This document shows, in pieces, positions 1 to 7,807 of a stretch of 12,227 nucleotides of DNA (position 1 is the stretch's first letter; each line of letters begins with the position of its first letter). The stretch comes from Rickettsiales bacterium. GTDB taxonomy: Bacteria; Pseudomonadota; Alphaproteobacteria; TMED127. The notes under the pieces are model-generated. The model had not been told where the DNA came from, did not search any database, and worked only from the letters and a program-made list of their open reading frames with translations. Where the stretch lies: the NCBI GenBank assembly GCA_002706585.1, contig PALU01000059.1, forward strand, positions 1 through 12,227, in the 5' to 3' direction. Position numbers and translations under genes: made by a program.

Positions 1-850
1 ATATATATTGATGTGTCATCGATGCATAAACCATATAACCTCCAGTAGTATGCAAAACTCCTTTGGGTTTTCCAGTAGATCCCGATGTATAAAGAATAAA
101 AAGAGGATCTTCAGCGCTTTGCTCAGATATTTCACAATTATCATTCTGATTTTCAATTAGATTGTGATACCAAATATCATTTTTTTCATCGAAGAAATTT
201 TCAGAGCCTGTTCTTTTTACTACTATAGTCTGTTTTACAATTTTTAGATCTTTGATAGCATCTTTAACATTTTTTAATAAAGGTATTTTTTTTCCACCTC
301 TTAACCCTTCATTTGCAGTAATAACAAAAGATGATTGACAGTCTTCTATTCTATTTTTTAGCGATTCAGGGGCAAATCCCCCAAAAACTACAGAATGAAT
401 GGCACCAATTCTTGCACAAGATAACATCGCTATTGCAGCTTCTGGGATCATAGGCATGTATATCGTAACTCTATCCCCTTTTTTTAGCCCAATAGATTTC
501 AATCCATTTGAAAATCTGCAAACCATTTTATGAAGCTCTTTGTAAGTAATTTTTTTACTTAAACTAGGATCATCAGATTCCCAAATTATAGCAACTTTAT
601 CTCCTCTTTCTTTAAGATGTCGGTCTAAACAATTATATGACGCATTCAAAGTTCCGTCAGAAAACCATCTAATTTCTACATTATTTTTAAAACTACTATT
701 TTTTACCTCAGAGAAACCTTTTATCCAGTCAAGCGTCATAGCTTTTTCTTTCCAAAAATGTTCAGGATTTTCAATAGAATTTTTATATTCTGTTTTATAC
801 TTTTCTAGAGAGAGTGAACTATTGTCTATTACATTTTTTACAAATGACAT
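1..850 (-). CDS. acs: Acetyl-CoA synthetase (AMP-forming), N-terminal part, cut by the window edge
   Basis: Acs activates acetate to acetyl-AMP and then acetyl-CoA in the cytoplasm. My reading of the minus strand from the ATG at 850 gives 283 complete codons, about 43% of the usual ~650 residues. The start [12 protein letters not shown] is followed by the family's FWKEKA...LDWIKGF block, then [30 protein letters not shown] and the adenylate-forming P-loop [11 protein letters not shown] (residues about 254-264), then VLHTTGGY. The rest of the N-domain and the whole C-terminal domain with the catalytic Lys lie beyond position 1. The start is supported by a strong Shine-Dalgarno, GGAGG, at 856-860 with a 5-nt spacer. 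It lies 57 nt downstream of the yciI stop on the same strand, so read-through from the tsaD operon is possible, but its own ribosome site suggests a separate unit. Propionyl-CoA synthetase is less likely given the Acs-like blocks. Confidence 0.95.
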   Translation of the reverse strand, partial: MSFVKNVIDNSSLSLEKYKTEYKNSIENPEHFWKEKAMTLDWIKGFSEVKNSSFKNNVEIRWFSDGTLNASYNCLDRHLKERGDKVAIIWESDDPSLSKKITYKELHKMVCRFSNGLKSIGLKKGDRVTIYMPMIPEAAIAMLSCARIGAIHSVVFGGFAPESLKNRIEDCQSSFVITANEGLRGGKKIPLLKNVKDAIKDLKIVKQTIVVKRTGSENFFDEKNDIWYHNLIENQNDNCEISEQSAEDPLFILYTSGSTGKPKGVLHTTGGYMVYASMTHQYI

Positions 851-855
851 AATAT

Positions 856-860
856 CCTCC
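856..860 (-). promoter_or_regulatory. Strong Shine-Dalgarno of acs
   Basis: GGAGG on the minus strand, 5 nt before the acs ATG. Most other starts in this window have no recognisable Shine-Dalgarno, so this one stands out and fixes the start of acs. Confidence 0.7.
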
Positions 861-907
861 AAGGAATAATAAATATACCAATCTAAACTGAAAATTCATT
901 AAAAAAA

Positions 908-1180
908 CTAAAAAACTCTTTTGAATTTTGTCAATTTAACCTCACTAAATAAATCAACATCATTATAGGGATCATTCTTTACAAAGATCTCTGCATCTTC
1001 AATTTTATCGAAATCTAAAATTATTACACTTCCTTCTGGTTTGTTATTTTTATTTAAAATAGGTCCAGCACAAATAATTCTTTTTTTAAACTTTTTTAAA
1101 TATTCAACATGAGCAGGCCTTTGTTTTAGCCTTTTCTCTATTGAATTTTTTTTATCCCTACATAAGATTAAAAAGGCCAT
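908..1180 (-). CDS. YciI-family (YCII) small protein
   Basis: A 90-residue protein of the YCII (dimeric ferredoxin-like barrel) family, at the usual size. The family signature is visible: an R-x3-R-PAHxxYL segment with H24, then ICAGPIL (residues 36-42), then a strand VIILDFD and the KNDPYN block with D70. H24 and D70 are the conserved pair proposed to form the active site. Known members have varied or unknown chemistry, so no substrate can be assigned. The ATG at 1180 overlaps the gpsA stop by one base (TAATG), so it is very likely translationally coupled to gpsA. The order gpsA-yciI is common in Alphaproteobacteria. It ends in TAG, 57 nt before acs. Confidence 0.88.
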   Translation of the reverse strand: MAFLILCRDKKNSIEKRLKQRPAHVEYLKKFKKRIICAGPILNKNNKPEGSVIILDFDKIEDAEIFVKNDPYNDVDLFSEVKLTKFKRVF

Positions 1181-2121
1181 TATTTCTCAAATTGAAGAGG
1201 TCTTGCTAAAAGATCTTTTATCACTTTATTTACATTTGAGCCATTAAGTATCTTTTGAACTGCATTACATATTGGTAATTCAACTTTGAATTTCTTTCCT
1301 AACATACAAATACTTTCACATGATTCAAAGCCTTCTGTCAATATTTGATTGTTACTTTTCTGTGAAAAAGTTAATTTTCTTCCAATATCAAATCCAAGTT
1401 TCGTATTTCTAGATTTTAATGATGAGCAAGTAAGTGTAAGGTCACCTATTCCAGATAATCCAAAAAATGTGCTTTTTCTAGCTCCTAAAATTACACCTAA
1501 CTCTACAATCTCAGATAAACCTCTTGTAACAATAGAAGCCTGAGCGTTCAGTCCTAAATTATTTCCTTGGATCAATCCACATGCAATTGCAATAACATTT
1601 TTCATTGCGCCTCCAATCTGTGTTCCAATTATATCAGTATTAAAATATGTTCTAAATTTTTCTTGCGTAAAAAGTAGAGAAATTTCTTTTGCAGTTTTTG
1701 ATTTTTCGCATGATAGAACAGTTGCAGTAGGTAATCCTTTTATAACCTCGTCTGAAAAGTTTGGGCCAGACAAAATAACAAATCGATTATTTAGAATCTC
1801 TTCAAAAACTTCACTCATTAATCGACTTGTTTTTTTTTCAACACCTTTGGAACAAATTATAAAAATACAATTTTTGACACTTATTGTTTTTTTTATTGAT
1901 TTAATATTTTGTCTTAGAGCCTGAGATGGAATAGCCAAAAAAATATACTTACAATTTGACAAACCTTCAAATCTATCTGTTAACTCTAGATTTTTTGCTT
2001 TTTTAAAACTTTTACTGGCTTTATTTAAATCCCTAGTTTTTATAATTAAGCTACCATTCTTAATAACTTTTGATAAAGCTAAAGCCCAAGAACCAGATCC
2101 TACTATTCCTATGGTTTTCAT
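1180..2121 (-). CDS. gpsA: Glycerol-3-phosphate dehydrogenase [NAD(P)+]
   Basis: GpsA reduces dihydroxyacetone phosphate to sn-glycerol-3-phosphate, the backbone of phospholipids, in the cytoplasm. The length, 313 aa, is normal. The Rossmann glycine loop is at residues 5-16 (GIVGSGSWALAL). It is followed by AIPSQALR, a CSKG segment, ILSGPNF (about 116-122) with the downstream LPTATVLS, the catalytic-lysine motif MKNVIAIACG with K174, GLSGIGDLTLTC (221-232), SRN (237-239) and TEGF (262-265). The frame stays open 6 codons upstream of ATG 2121, to an alternative start at 2139. I chose the ATG at 2121 because it makes an ATGA overlap with the tsaD stop and puts the glycine loop at the normal distance from the N-terminus. 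It is the middle gene of tsaD > gpsA > yciI. Confidence 0.95.
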   Translation of the reverse strand: MKTIGIVGSGSWALALSKVIKNGSLIIKTRDLNKASKSFKKAKNLELTDRFEGLSNCKYIFLAIPSQALRQNIKSIKKTISVKNCIFIICSKGVEKKTSRLMSEVFEEILNNRFVILSGPNFSDEVIKGLPTATVLSCEKSKTAKEISLLFTQEKFRTYFNTDIIGTQIGGAMKNVIAIACGLIQGNNLGLNAQASIVTRGLSEIVELGVILGARKSTFFGLSGIGDLTLTCSSLKSRNTKLGFDIGRKLTFSQKSNNQILTEGFESCESICMLGKKFKVELPICNAVQKILNGSNVNKVIKDLLARPLQFEK

Positions 2122-3149
2122 AAATCTTCTAAACTCCATCTTGGTTTTGGTAAAGAAGTAAGCTGAGAACCCTTTTCACCATTAATTAATTTTTCAACAC
2201 CAGTCCATGCTATCATAGTCGCATTATCGACACACAAATGATGATCTGGAGCATAGAATTCCATACTTTTTTTATCGCATAAATTTTTAATTTCACTTCT
2301 TATATAATTGTTTGATGCAACTCCACCGGTAATTAAAACAGTTCCAGCATTATACTTTTTTTTAAAAAAATCTATCGCTTTTTCCAATTTAGTATAAAGG
2401 CATTTAGTTATAGTTTGCTGAAATTCATTAGCAAGATCAGGGATATTTTTTTTTTTTAATCCATTTAAAACTATTCTTCTTATAGATGTTTTTAATCCAG
2501 AAAAAGAAAAATCAAAGTTATCTTTTTCAATTAAAGGATGTGGAAGGTCAAATTTTATATTATTTTTACTTTTTTGTGCCATTTTTTCAATTTCAGGTCC
2601 TCCAGGATATTTTAGTCCAAGAAGTTTTGCTGTTTTATCAAATGCTTCTCCTAAAGCGTCATCAAGGGTTTCTCCTAATAAAACAAATTTTTTATAATTC
2701 TCAGCAATAAGAATTTGTGTATGCCCACCTGAAACAAGAAGACACAAAAAAGGAAAGTTAATTTTTTTTTTCATTCTTGAAATTAATACATGAGCTTGGA
2801 GATGGTTAATAGCTAAAAAGGGCTTGTTACAGACCATGGACATGGCTTTGGCATAATTTGAGCCAACAACCAAACCGCCTAATAAACCAGGGCCAAATGT
2901 AGATGCAAATGCATCTATATCATCAATTTTTACTTTAGATTTTTTTAATGTTTTTTTAACTAAAGAATCAAGTGAATTGCTATGTTCTCTGAAAGAAAGT
3001 TCAGGAACAACTCCACCAAAAGGCTGATGCTTTAAAATTTGTGACAAAGTCTGTTCATCTAAAATAGAACCGAAGGTCTCGTTCTTTTTTTTCTCTACAA
3101 TTGCGACAGATGTTTCGTCACAACTTGTTTCTATCCCAAGTACTATCAT
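2118..3149 (-). CDS. tsaD: tRNA N6-threonylcarbamoyladenosine (t6A37) transferase TsaD
   Basis: TsaD (formerly Gcp/YgjD) transfers the threonylcarbamoyl group made by TsaC to A37 of ANN-decoding tRNAs, working with TsaB and TsaE. The length is 343 aa, as usual. Visible motifs: the ASKHA phosphate loop GIETSCDETSVAIV (5-18), PELSFREH (49-56), the metal-binding HLQAH with H116 and H120, LLVSGGHTQ (137-145), GEAFDKTAKLLGL with YPGGPEIE, the FSFSGLKTS block (214-222), ITGGVASN (273-280) and CVDNATMIAW with the metal-ligand Asp at 308. The usual TDN is VDN here, a mild change. It is the first gene of its operon and ends inside gpsA (ATGA). No Shine-Dalgarno is visible before ATG 3149. Confidence 0.97.
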   Translation of the reverse strand: MIVLGIETSCDETSVAIVEKKKNETFGSILDEQTLSQILKHQPFGGVVPELSFREHSNSLDSLVKKTLKKSKVKIDDIDAFASTFGPGLLGGLVVGSNYAKAMSMVCNKPFLAINHLQAHVLISRMKKKINFPFLCLLVSGGHTQILIAENYKKFVLLGETLDDALGEAFDKTAKLLGLKYPGGPEIEKMAQKSKNNIKFDLPHPLIEKDNFDFSFSGLKTSIRRIVLNGLKKKNIPDLANEFQQTITKCLYTKLEKAIDFFKKKYNAGTVLITGGVASNNYIRSEIKNLCDKKSMEFYAPDHHLCVDNATMIAWTGVEKLINGEKGSQLTSLPKPRWSLEDL

Positions 3150-3221
3150 TTCAAATCTAATATATATTAAGAATTTTAAAAAAAAATGCTAAATCTATTA
3201 CAATAGATTAATATTTTAAAA
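3150..3221. promoter_or_regulatory. Divergent promoter region between tsaD and hemC
   Basis: A 72-bp, almost pure A/T spacer between two divergent operon heads, so it must hold both promoters. For hemC a fair candidate is TACAAT (3199-3204, one mismatch to the -10 consensus) with TTAAAA (3176-3181) as a weak -35 at 17-bp spacing; this would leave a leader of only about 10-12 nt. For tsaD, TATATT-like boxes lie around 3159-3168, but none is convincing. The assignment rests on position plus weak matches only. Confidence 0.4.
3192..3209. repeat. Perfect 8-bp inverted repeat in the tsaD/hemC spacer
   Basis: AATCTATT (3192-3199) and AATAGATT (3202-3209) are exact reverse complements separated by 2 bases. 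The repeat overlaps the best -10 candidate for hemC (TACAAT, 3199-3204), a position where a dimeric regulator could block transcription. Palindromes also arise by chance in sequence this A/T-rich, so operator function is only a possibility. Confidence 0.35.
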
Positions 3222-4145
3222 ATGACTTTACTACCTGAAAAAATAACAATTGGATCAAGGCAAAGCAGATTAGCTAAAACACAAGTAGAAATTTTTATAA
3301 AACATTTTACTAAGATTTTTGGAAAAAAAAATAAATCAAAAATCGAATTAAAATTTTTTAAAACATCCGGTGACAATTTTTTAAAAGATAATTCAAAATT
3401 CGGAATCAAAGGTATTTTTAAAAAGGAAATAGATGAAGCTCAGTTGAGAAATGAGATAGATATTTCAATACATTCTTTAAAAGATTTACCAAGCAAAATG
3501 CCTGATAATTTAATTCTAGCCTGTGTACTTAAAAGAGCTGATCCTAGAGACGCATTGTTTTCAGTTGACCAAAATAATATTCAAAGTTTAAAAAAAAAAA
3601 CAGTTATTGGAACATCATCAATAAGAAGAAGTGTTCAAATAAAAAAAATTTTACCAAGTGCAATCATTAAACCTTTAAGGGGTAATGTAGATACAAGATT
3701 AAAAAAAATTGAGAATGGAAAGTATGATGCAATAATTCTTGCTACTGCAGGAGTTAAAAGATTAAAAATTAAAAAAAAATTTAGTTTGATTGATATTAAT
3801 ACAATAGTTCCAGCAGTAGGTCAGGGTATAATTGGAATCGTTGTAAGAAAGAACAAAAAATTACTTTGTGATATTCTTTCCAAACTTAATTGTGAAAAAA
3901 CTTTTACTGAGGCTAGATGTGAAAGACTTTTTCTTGAAACATTAGATGGATCTTGCAAAACCCCAATTGGCGGACTTGCAAAAATAGTAGAAAATTCCTA
4001 TCCCCAAAAAATAGAATTCACTTACATGGCATCATCTGAAGATAGTGAAAAATTTTATAAAGGTAAGAGAATATTTGATTTAAAAAAATTTGAGAAAGAA
4101 GTTATACAACTTGGTCTGGAATTAAAAAAAAAAATAAAGGGATGA
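3222..4145 (+). CDS. hemC: Porphobilinogen deaminase (hydroxymethylbilane synthase)
   Basis: HemC joins four porphobilinogens into hydroxymethylbilane in the cytoplasm. The 307-aa length is normal. Visible features: ITIGSRQSRLAKTQ (8-21), SIHSLKDLP (82-90) with the catalytic Asp at D88, a GTSSIRR block (130-136), LRGNVDTRL (152-160), AIILATAGVKRL (170-181), VPAVGQG (196-202) and the dipyrromethane-cofactor site GSCKTPIGG with C245. All key residues are present. It is the first gene of the plus-strand operon and ends in an ATGA overlap with hemD. No Shine-Dalgarno is seen before the ATG; the bases there are nearly all A and T. Confidence 0.97.
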   Translation: MTLLPEKITIGSRQSRLAKTQVEIFIKHFTKIFGKKNKSKIELKFFKTSGDNFLKDNSKFGIKGIFKKEIDEAQLRNEIDISIHSLKDLPSKMPDNLILACVLKRADPRDALFSVDQNNIQSLKKKTVIGTSSIRRSVQIKKILPSAIIKPLRGNVDTRLKKIENGKYDAIILATAGVKRLKIKKKFSLIDINTIVPAVGQGIIGIVVRKNKKLLCDILSKLNCEKTFTEARCERLFLETLDGSCKTPIGGLAKIVENSYPQKIEFTYMASSEDSEKFYKGKRIFDLKKFEKEVIQLGLELKKKIKG

Positions 4146-4858
4146 AATTGAAATTATTAATAACGAGACCAATTGAAGATGCGGTAGAAATGTCTAAATT
4201 ATTTAACTCAAAAAAGATTCTGCCAATCATCTCACCAATGATAAAAATAAGAAAAGAAGCATATAATTATTCTATAAAACCAGATATTATTATTTTAACG
4301 AGTAAAAATGGTGTAAGAAACTTTGATTTTTCAGTTGATAAAAATTCTAAAACGAAAGTTTTGACTTTGGGTGAAGAAACAAGAAAACTTGCTAGAGAAA
4401 AGGGGTTAGAAAATATTAAATCTGTTAATGGTGATACTAATTCATTGATAATAGAATTAGAAAAATTAATAAACTTGCAGAGGACTTTTTTGCATCCAAC
4501 TTCTCAAATAGAAAATAAGAAATTAAAGTTTTTTTTTGATTCATCTTCTTCCAATTATATTCCAGTTAAATGTTATACCTCTGTTAAGCATAATGAAAAC
4601 CCGCTAATTTTTCAGAACTTTATGAAAGACAGTAGGTATTCATTAATCTCAGTATTTTCATCAAGGACTGCAGAATCTTTATGTAATGAAATCAAAGAAT
4701 ATAATTTATCTAATTTTTGTAAAACTAAAAAAGTGATAGTATTAAGCCAAGCAATTAAAGATAAATTAGATAAATTAGAATTTGATGAAATATTTGTAAC
4801 TCCTAAACCAAATCTTGAAAGTATGATTCAAAAAATAAATTATTTAGTTGAAAGATAG
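4142..4858 (+). CDS. hemD: Uroporphyrinogen-III synthase
   Basis: HemD closes hydroxymethylbilane with inversion of ring D, giving uroporphyrinogen III, so it acts directly after HemC. It is a poorly conserved family. The 238-aa length, the opening LLITRP (5-10), the IILTSKNGVRNF segment (about 50-61), VLTLGEETRKLA (about 73-84) and, in the second half, SVFSSRTAESL (where members usually have an S-x-R/S-A turn) all fit. The ATG at 4142 overlaps the hemC stop (ATGA), which supports both the start and the identification. The gene runs to the start region of the mitofilin-like gene. Confidence 0.9.
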   Translation: MKLKLLITRPIEDAVEMSKLFNSKKILPIISPMIKIRKEAYNYSIKPDIIILTSKNGVRNFDFSVDKNSKTKVLTLGEETRKLAREKGLENIKSVNGDTNSLIIELEKLINLQRTFLHPTSQIENKKLKFFFDSSSSNYIPVKCYTSVKHNENPLIFQNFMKDSRYSLISVFSSRTAESLCNEIKEYNLSNFCKTKKVIVLSQAIKDKLDKLEFDEIFVTPKPNLESMIQKINYLVER

Positions 4859-5935
4859 AAGAAAATTGAGTCAAACAAATGATCAAAAATCCATGAAAGA
4901 AGAAATAATAGATTTGGATCAAAGTGAATTTAAAAAAAAATCAAATTTTCTAAGAAACTTTATATTTTTTTTTACAGTTACAATAATTTCTTTTTTTGGA
5001 GGCTTTGCGATCAATGAATATCTTAGACAAAAAAATATAAATATTCCTTATCTTAATCAAAAAACTGAAAATAAAAATCAAAAAAATTATGGTGTTATTT
5101 TAAATGACCTAAATCAAAAATTTAATATCATTGAGGAAAAATTTAATTCTAAATTTTTGGAAATTGAAAGAGAATTCAGAGAAGCTGATAGTCAGATTTC
5201 TGAAAATTTAGAGAATCTTAAAAGTTTAGAGTTACCAAATACAAAAAAAAGTTCTCCGCAAGATTTTTATCAAAATTATAATGAATTGGAAAATACTAAA
5301 ATATTTAAATCTTTATGGGAAAATAATAAAATTTTACTAAACGTTTTTGTTTTAAAACAAAAGTTTAGAGATAGGGTTAATATTGATAAAGAACTAAATA
5401 AATTGTTAAATAAATTCCCTGAAAATAATAATGTTATTTCAGAAATACAGTTTTTAGAAAAAGTCAAAATCGATTCTTTAAAAAAAAAAAATTCTTTTTA
5501 AACGAGATTAATAGAATTCTTTCTAATAATACAGAAAACTTTGATGAATTTATTAATAGAATCGAGAGAAATGAAGATTTTGAAGTAGAAAATATTCTAG
5601 ATTCGAAAGAAAATTTTGTTTTATACCTTAAAGATGTCTTTAATTCTACATTCAGGATTACAAAAATGGATTCTTCTAAAATTAATAATGAATTCAAAGG
5701 TGAAAAATATCAGAGTAACATCAAGGAAAAATTAAATTTATCTAAAGAGGCAATTATGAATGATAATTTTTCTATCGCATTAGAATATTTAGAAGATATT
5801 AATATAGAAAAGACAACCAATCTAAAAAATTTAATGAATGAAATAAACAGATTAATCACTACTAAAGAGAGTTTAAAAAAATTAGAACAAGAAATTTTTA
5901 AATTTTTAGGTAAAAATCTTGATGAGAATAATTAA
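4848..5935 (+). CDS. Mitofilin-like (alphaproteobacterial Mic60, COG4223) membrane protein, frameshifted
   Basis: The gene sits between hemD and hemY, where Alphaproteobacteria usually carry their Mic60/mitofilin homologue, a protein linked to shaping inner-membrane folds. One reading frame runs 4848-5501: a charged N-terminus, one membrane helix (about residues 20-40 counted from ATG 4893), then a long Glu/Lys/Asn-rich coiled coil. It stops just after 12 A (5480-5491). A second frame, open from that run to TAA 5935, continues with LNEINRIL, FVLYLKDVF and the mitofilin C-terminal LSKEAIMNDNFSIALEYLED. A one-base correction at the A run joins both halves into about 347 aa (from ATG 4893) or 362 aa (from TTG 4848). 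The start is uncertain: TTG 4848 overlaps hemD, while ATG 4893 leaves a 34-nt gap; neither has a good Shine-Dalgarno. The identity rests on context, topology and the C-terminal motif. It may be a real lesion, a sequencing error or slippage-rescued expression. Confidence 0.75.
5480..5491 (+). other. A12 homopolymer at the frameshift in the mitofilin-like gene
   Basis: Twelve consecutive A between TTT and TTCTTTTT. The upstream frame reads Leu-Lys-Lys-Lys-Asn-Ser-Phe-stop through it. The frame one base back (-1) reads Lys-Phe-Phe-Leu-Asn-Glu and stays open for over 430 nt. Either 13 or 10 A would restore a single frame. Runs of this length are prone to polymerase slippage and to sequencing or assembly length errors. 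Confidence 0.8.
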
Positions 5936-7232
5936 ATATTTCTTTCTAACAATTGTTGTTTCGGTTTCAATTGTTTGGCTATCAAATTATCCCGGGAATG
6001 TTGAAATTCATTGGCAAGAATATTTAATTCAGACGAATCTTGTTGGACTGATTTTCGTTTTCCTAATATTTACCTTTTCAATAATTTTATTATTAACTTT
6101 TTTTAGAAAAATTAGAGAATTCCCATACTTTTTTAATATAAATCGAAAAGAAAAAAATCTTAAGTTGGGGAATAATTCTCTTGATGAGATGGCAATAAAT
6201 TTAGTTACAAATGATTCAGATAATCTTGATAAGAATTCAAGAAAAGTTAAGAGGTTCTTAGGTAACGAATTATTTTCTACCTTTATGCTTTTCTTTTCAT
6301 CATTGCTAAAAAATAATATTGATGAAGCAGAAAAATATTTAAAGATATTGGAGAGAATTCCAAAAGCTGATTATATTGCAAAGCGTTCAAGAGTTTTGCT
6401 TTCATTAAGGGATAATGATACTGATAATTCACAAAATATTCTAGAAGAATATTGCCAAAAATATCCACAAGATGAATGGTTTTCTGAAAAACTTGCATCC
6501 ATTTATGTAATTAAAAAAAATTGGGAAAAAGCATCAAAAACCCTAGAAAAAATTAAATTTTCACAATCAACTAAAATAAAAAATATGAGAGCAAATATTA
6601 AAATTTTGGCTGGTTCGAATGCTCCTGATGCATTTAAAATTTCGAATCTTTCGGTTAATGTAGTTATTGAAACTATAAAATTCTATATAGACAATTCTAA
6701 TTTAAGAAAGGCTGCTAATATAGTTGAAAAAAATTGGAAAAACTTTTTTTGTTTTGAAATAGTTGAAAAGTTTATTGAATATAAAAGAAAGAATGAGAAT
6801 GATTCTCTTAAAAGATTTAAATTGATATCAAAGACCTTGAAGAATTCATTCAAAGATTCAAATGAGTCAAAATTAGCACTGGCTTTTGCAGCTTATCGGG
6901 CGTCCATTTGGGGAGAAGCCCAGAAAATTATTGATCTTATTCCAAGAAAAGAATGGGATATAAGAGTTCTTAAACTTTACGAAAAACTATCTAATGAAAA
7001 CTCTAAAATAACTTTGACTAACTTACCCAGTGATTTAAAAAACCAACCACTCTGGATCTGTGAGGCATGTAATATGAGCTCAGAAAAATGGGAGTTTATT
7101 TGTAAAAACTGCGGAAGTATCGACTCATTTAATTGGCCAAAAAGCAAATTAATAAAAAACAAAAAAAAAGATACGGATTATGTTAAGGCTTTACTAAAGA
7201 ACTCTTTTAGCCATTTTCCAAAGATGAAGTGA
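5922..7232 (+). CDS. hemY: HemY-family TPR membrane protein (alphaproteobacterial type)
   Basis: An inner-membrane protein of the HemY family found in haem operons. Its exact role is unsettled; it is thought to help organise haem biosynthesis and is not the protoporphyrinogen oxidase of the same name in Gram-positives. The 436 aa show an N-terminal helix (about 5-21), the family signature NYPGNVEIHW (22-31), a second helix (about 39-62), a helical TPR-like region (about 100-370, with W/A spacing such as NWEKASKTLEKI) and a C-terminal zinc ribbon with CxxC pairs at C380/C383 and C394/C397. TTG 5919 directly precedes ATG 5922; I chose the ATG because it starts MRIIKYFF. The start overlaps the end of the mitofilin-like gene by 14 nt. 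The 3' end overlaps the convergent glycosylase gene by 39 nt. Confidence 0.9.
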   Translation: MRIIKYFFLTIVVSVSIVWLSNYPGNVEIHWQEYLIQTNLVGLIFVFLIFTFSIILLLTFFRKIREFPYFFNINRKEKNLKLGNNSLDEMAINLVTNDSDNLDKNSRKVKRFLGNELFSTFMLFFSSLLKNNIDEAEKYLKILERIPKADYIAKRSRVLLSLRDNDTDNSQNILEEYCQKYPQDEWFSEKLASIYVIKKNWEKASKTLEKIKFSQSTKIKNMRANIKILAGSNAPDAFKISNLSVNVVIETIKFYIDNSNLRKAANIVEKNWKNFFCFEIVEKFIEYKRKNENDSLKRFKLISKTLKNSFKDSNESKLALAFAAYRASIWGEAQKIIDLIPRKEWDIRVLKLYEKLSNENSKITLTNLPSDLKNQPLWICEACNMSSEKWEFICKNCGSIDSFNWPKSKLIKNKKKDTDYVKALLKNSFSHFPKMK

Positions 7233-7805
7233 AAACAATGTTAGATTTGGGCTAAAGATTTCCTGGTATGAAAGATTAGATTTTTCAATATAATTAATTT
7301 TATTGCACATTTTTCTAATAATAAGATCGCTCTCAGGAAAAACATTTAATCTTCTGAGAAAAAAAATTAAAAACATATCACAAGACCAATTCCCAACTCC
7401 TTTTTCCTTAGTCAACTCCACTTTAATAAGGGTTTCTTTTTTTCTTACTAATTCATCCATATTTATTTTTTTAGAGACCAACTTTTTATAAAGGTTTATT
7501 ATGTATGAAATTTTTTTTGAGGAAATACCAATGTCATGGATCATGGAAATTAATATTTTTTCATTTTTAAAAAAACTTATTTTTTTGTTTTGTTCAGGTA
7601 TCTTATCACAAAATTTTTTCCATATTGATTTTGAAACAGCATCTGAAATTTGTTGAGAAATTATAGTCTTTATCATAAAAAAAAAAAAATCCATTCTCGG
7701 TTTTTCAATTTCTAAAATACCATTATGAATTATCTCTGAATTCAGAAAACGTAAATGTTTACTTTTATAAAGAAGTTCATTATGAATTTTTTTAAAATCT
7801 AACAA
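7194..7805 (-). CDS. AlkA-like DNA-3-methyladenine glycosylase (HhH-GPD)
   Basis: A base-excision repair glycosylase that likely removes alkylated bases. The 203 aa fit the short bacterial AlkA-like members, which lack the extra N-terminal domain of E. coli AlkA. Visible: IISQQIS (48-54), the DIGISSKKISYI helix (91-102), the helix-hairpin-helix LTKEKGVGNWSCDMFLIF (131-148), then NVFPESDLIIRK with the catalytic Asp at D160, and the C-terminal LTLFSLHLWKMA. The start is TTG at 7805, 2 nt after the LAB_N stop. An upstream in-frame stop and no ATG before residue 38 make TTG the best choice. It lacks the Cys pattern of Fe-S endonuclease III enzymes. It is last in the GT2 > LAB_N > glycosylase unit, with no obvious functional link to the other two. 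Confidence 0.88.
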   Translation of the reverse strand: MLDFKKIHNELLYKSKHLRFLNSEIIHNGILEIEKPRMDFFFFMIKTIISQQISDAVSKSIWKKFCDKIPEQNKKISFFKNEKILISMIHDIGISSKKISYIINLYKKLVSKKINMDELVRKKETLIKVELTKEKGVGNWSCDMFLIFFLRRLNVFPESDLIIRKMCNKINYIEKSNLSYQEIFSPNLTLFSLHLWKMAKRVL

Positions 7806-7807
7806 GA

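Noticed and set aside
891..929. Inverted repeat AAAATTCA (891-898) / TGAATTTT (922-929) around the yciI stop, considered as a terminator
   Set aside because: The stem is 8 bp of almost only A/T with a 23-nt loop; too weak to call a terminator, although T-runs are nearby.
1349..1543. Plus-strand 64-codon open frame inside gpsA
   Set aside because: Antisense shadow: gpsA on the other strand carries all family motifs across this stretch.
2486..2710. Plus-strand 74-codon open frame inside tsaD
   Set aside because: Antisense shadow of tsaD, low-complexity Phe/Gln/Tyr-rich product.
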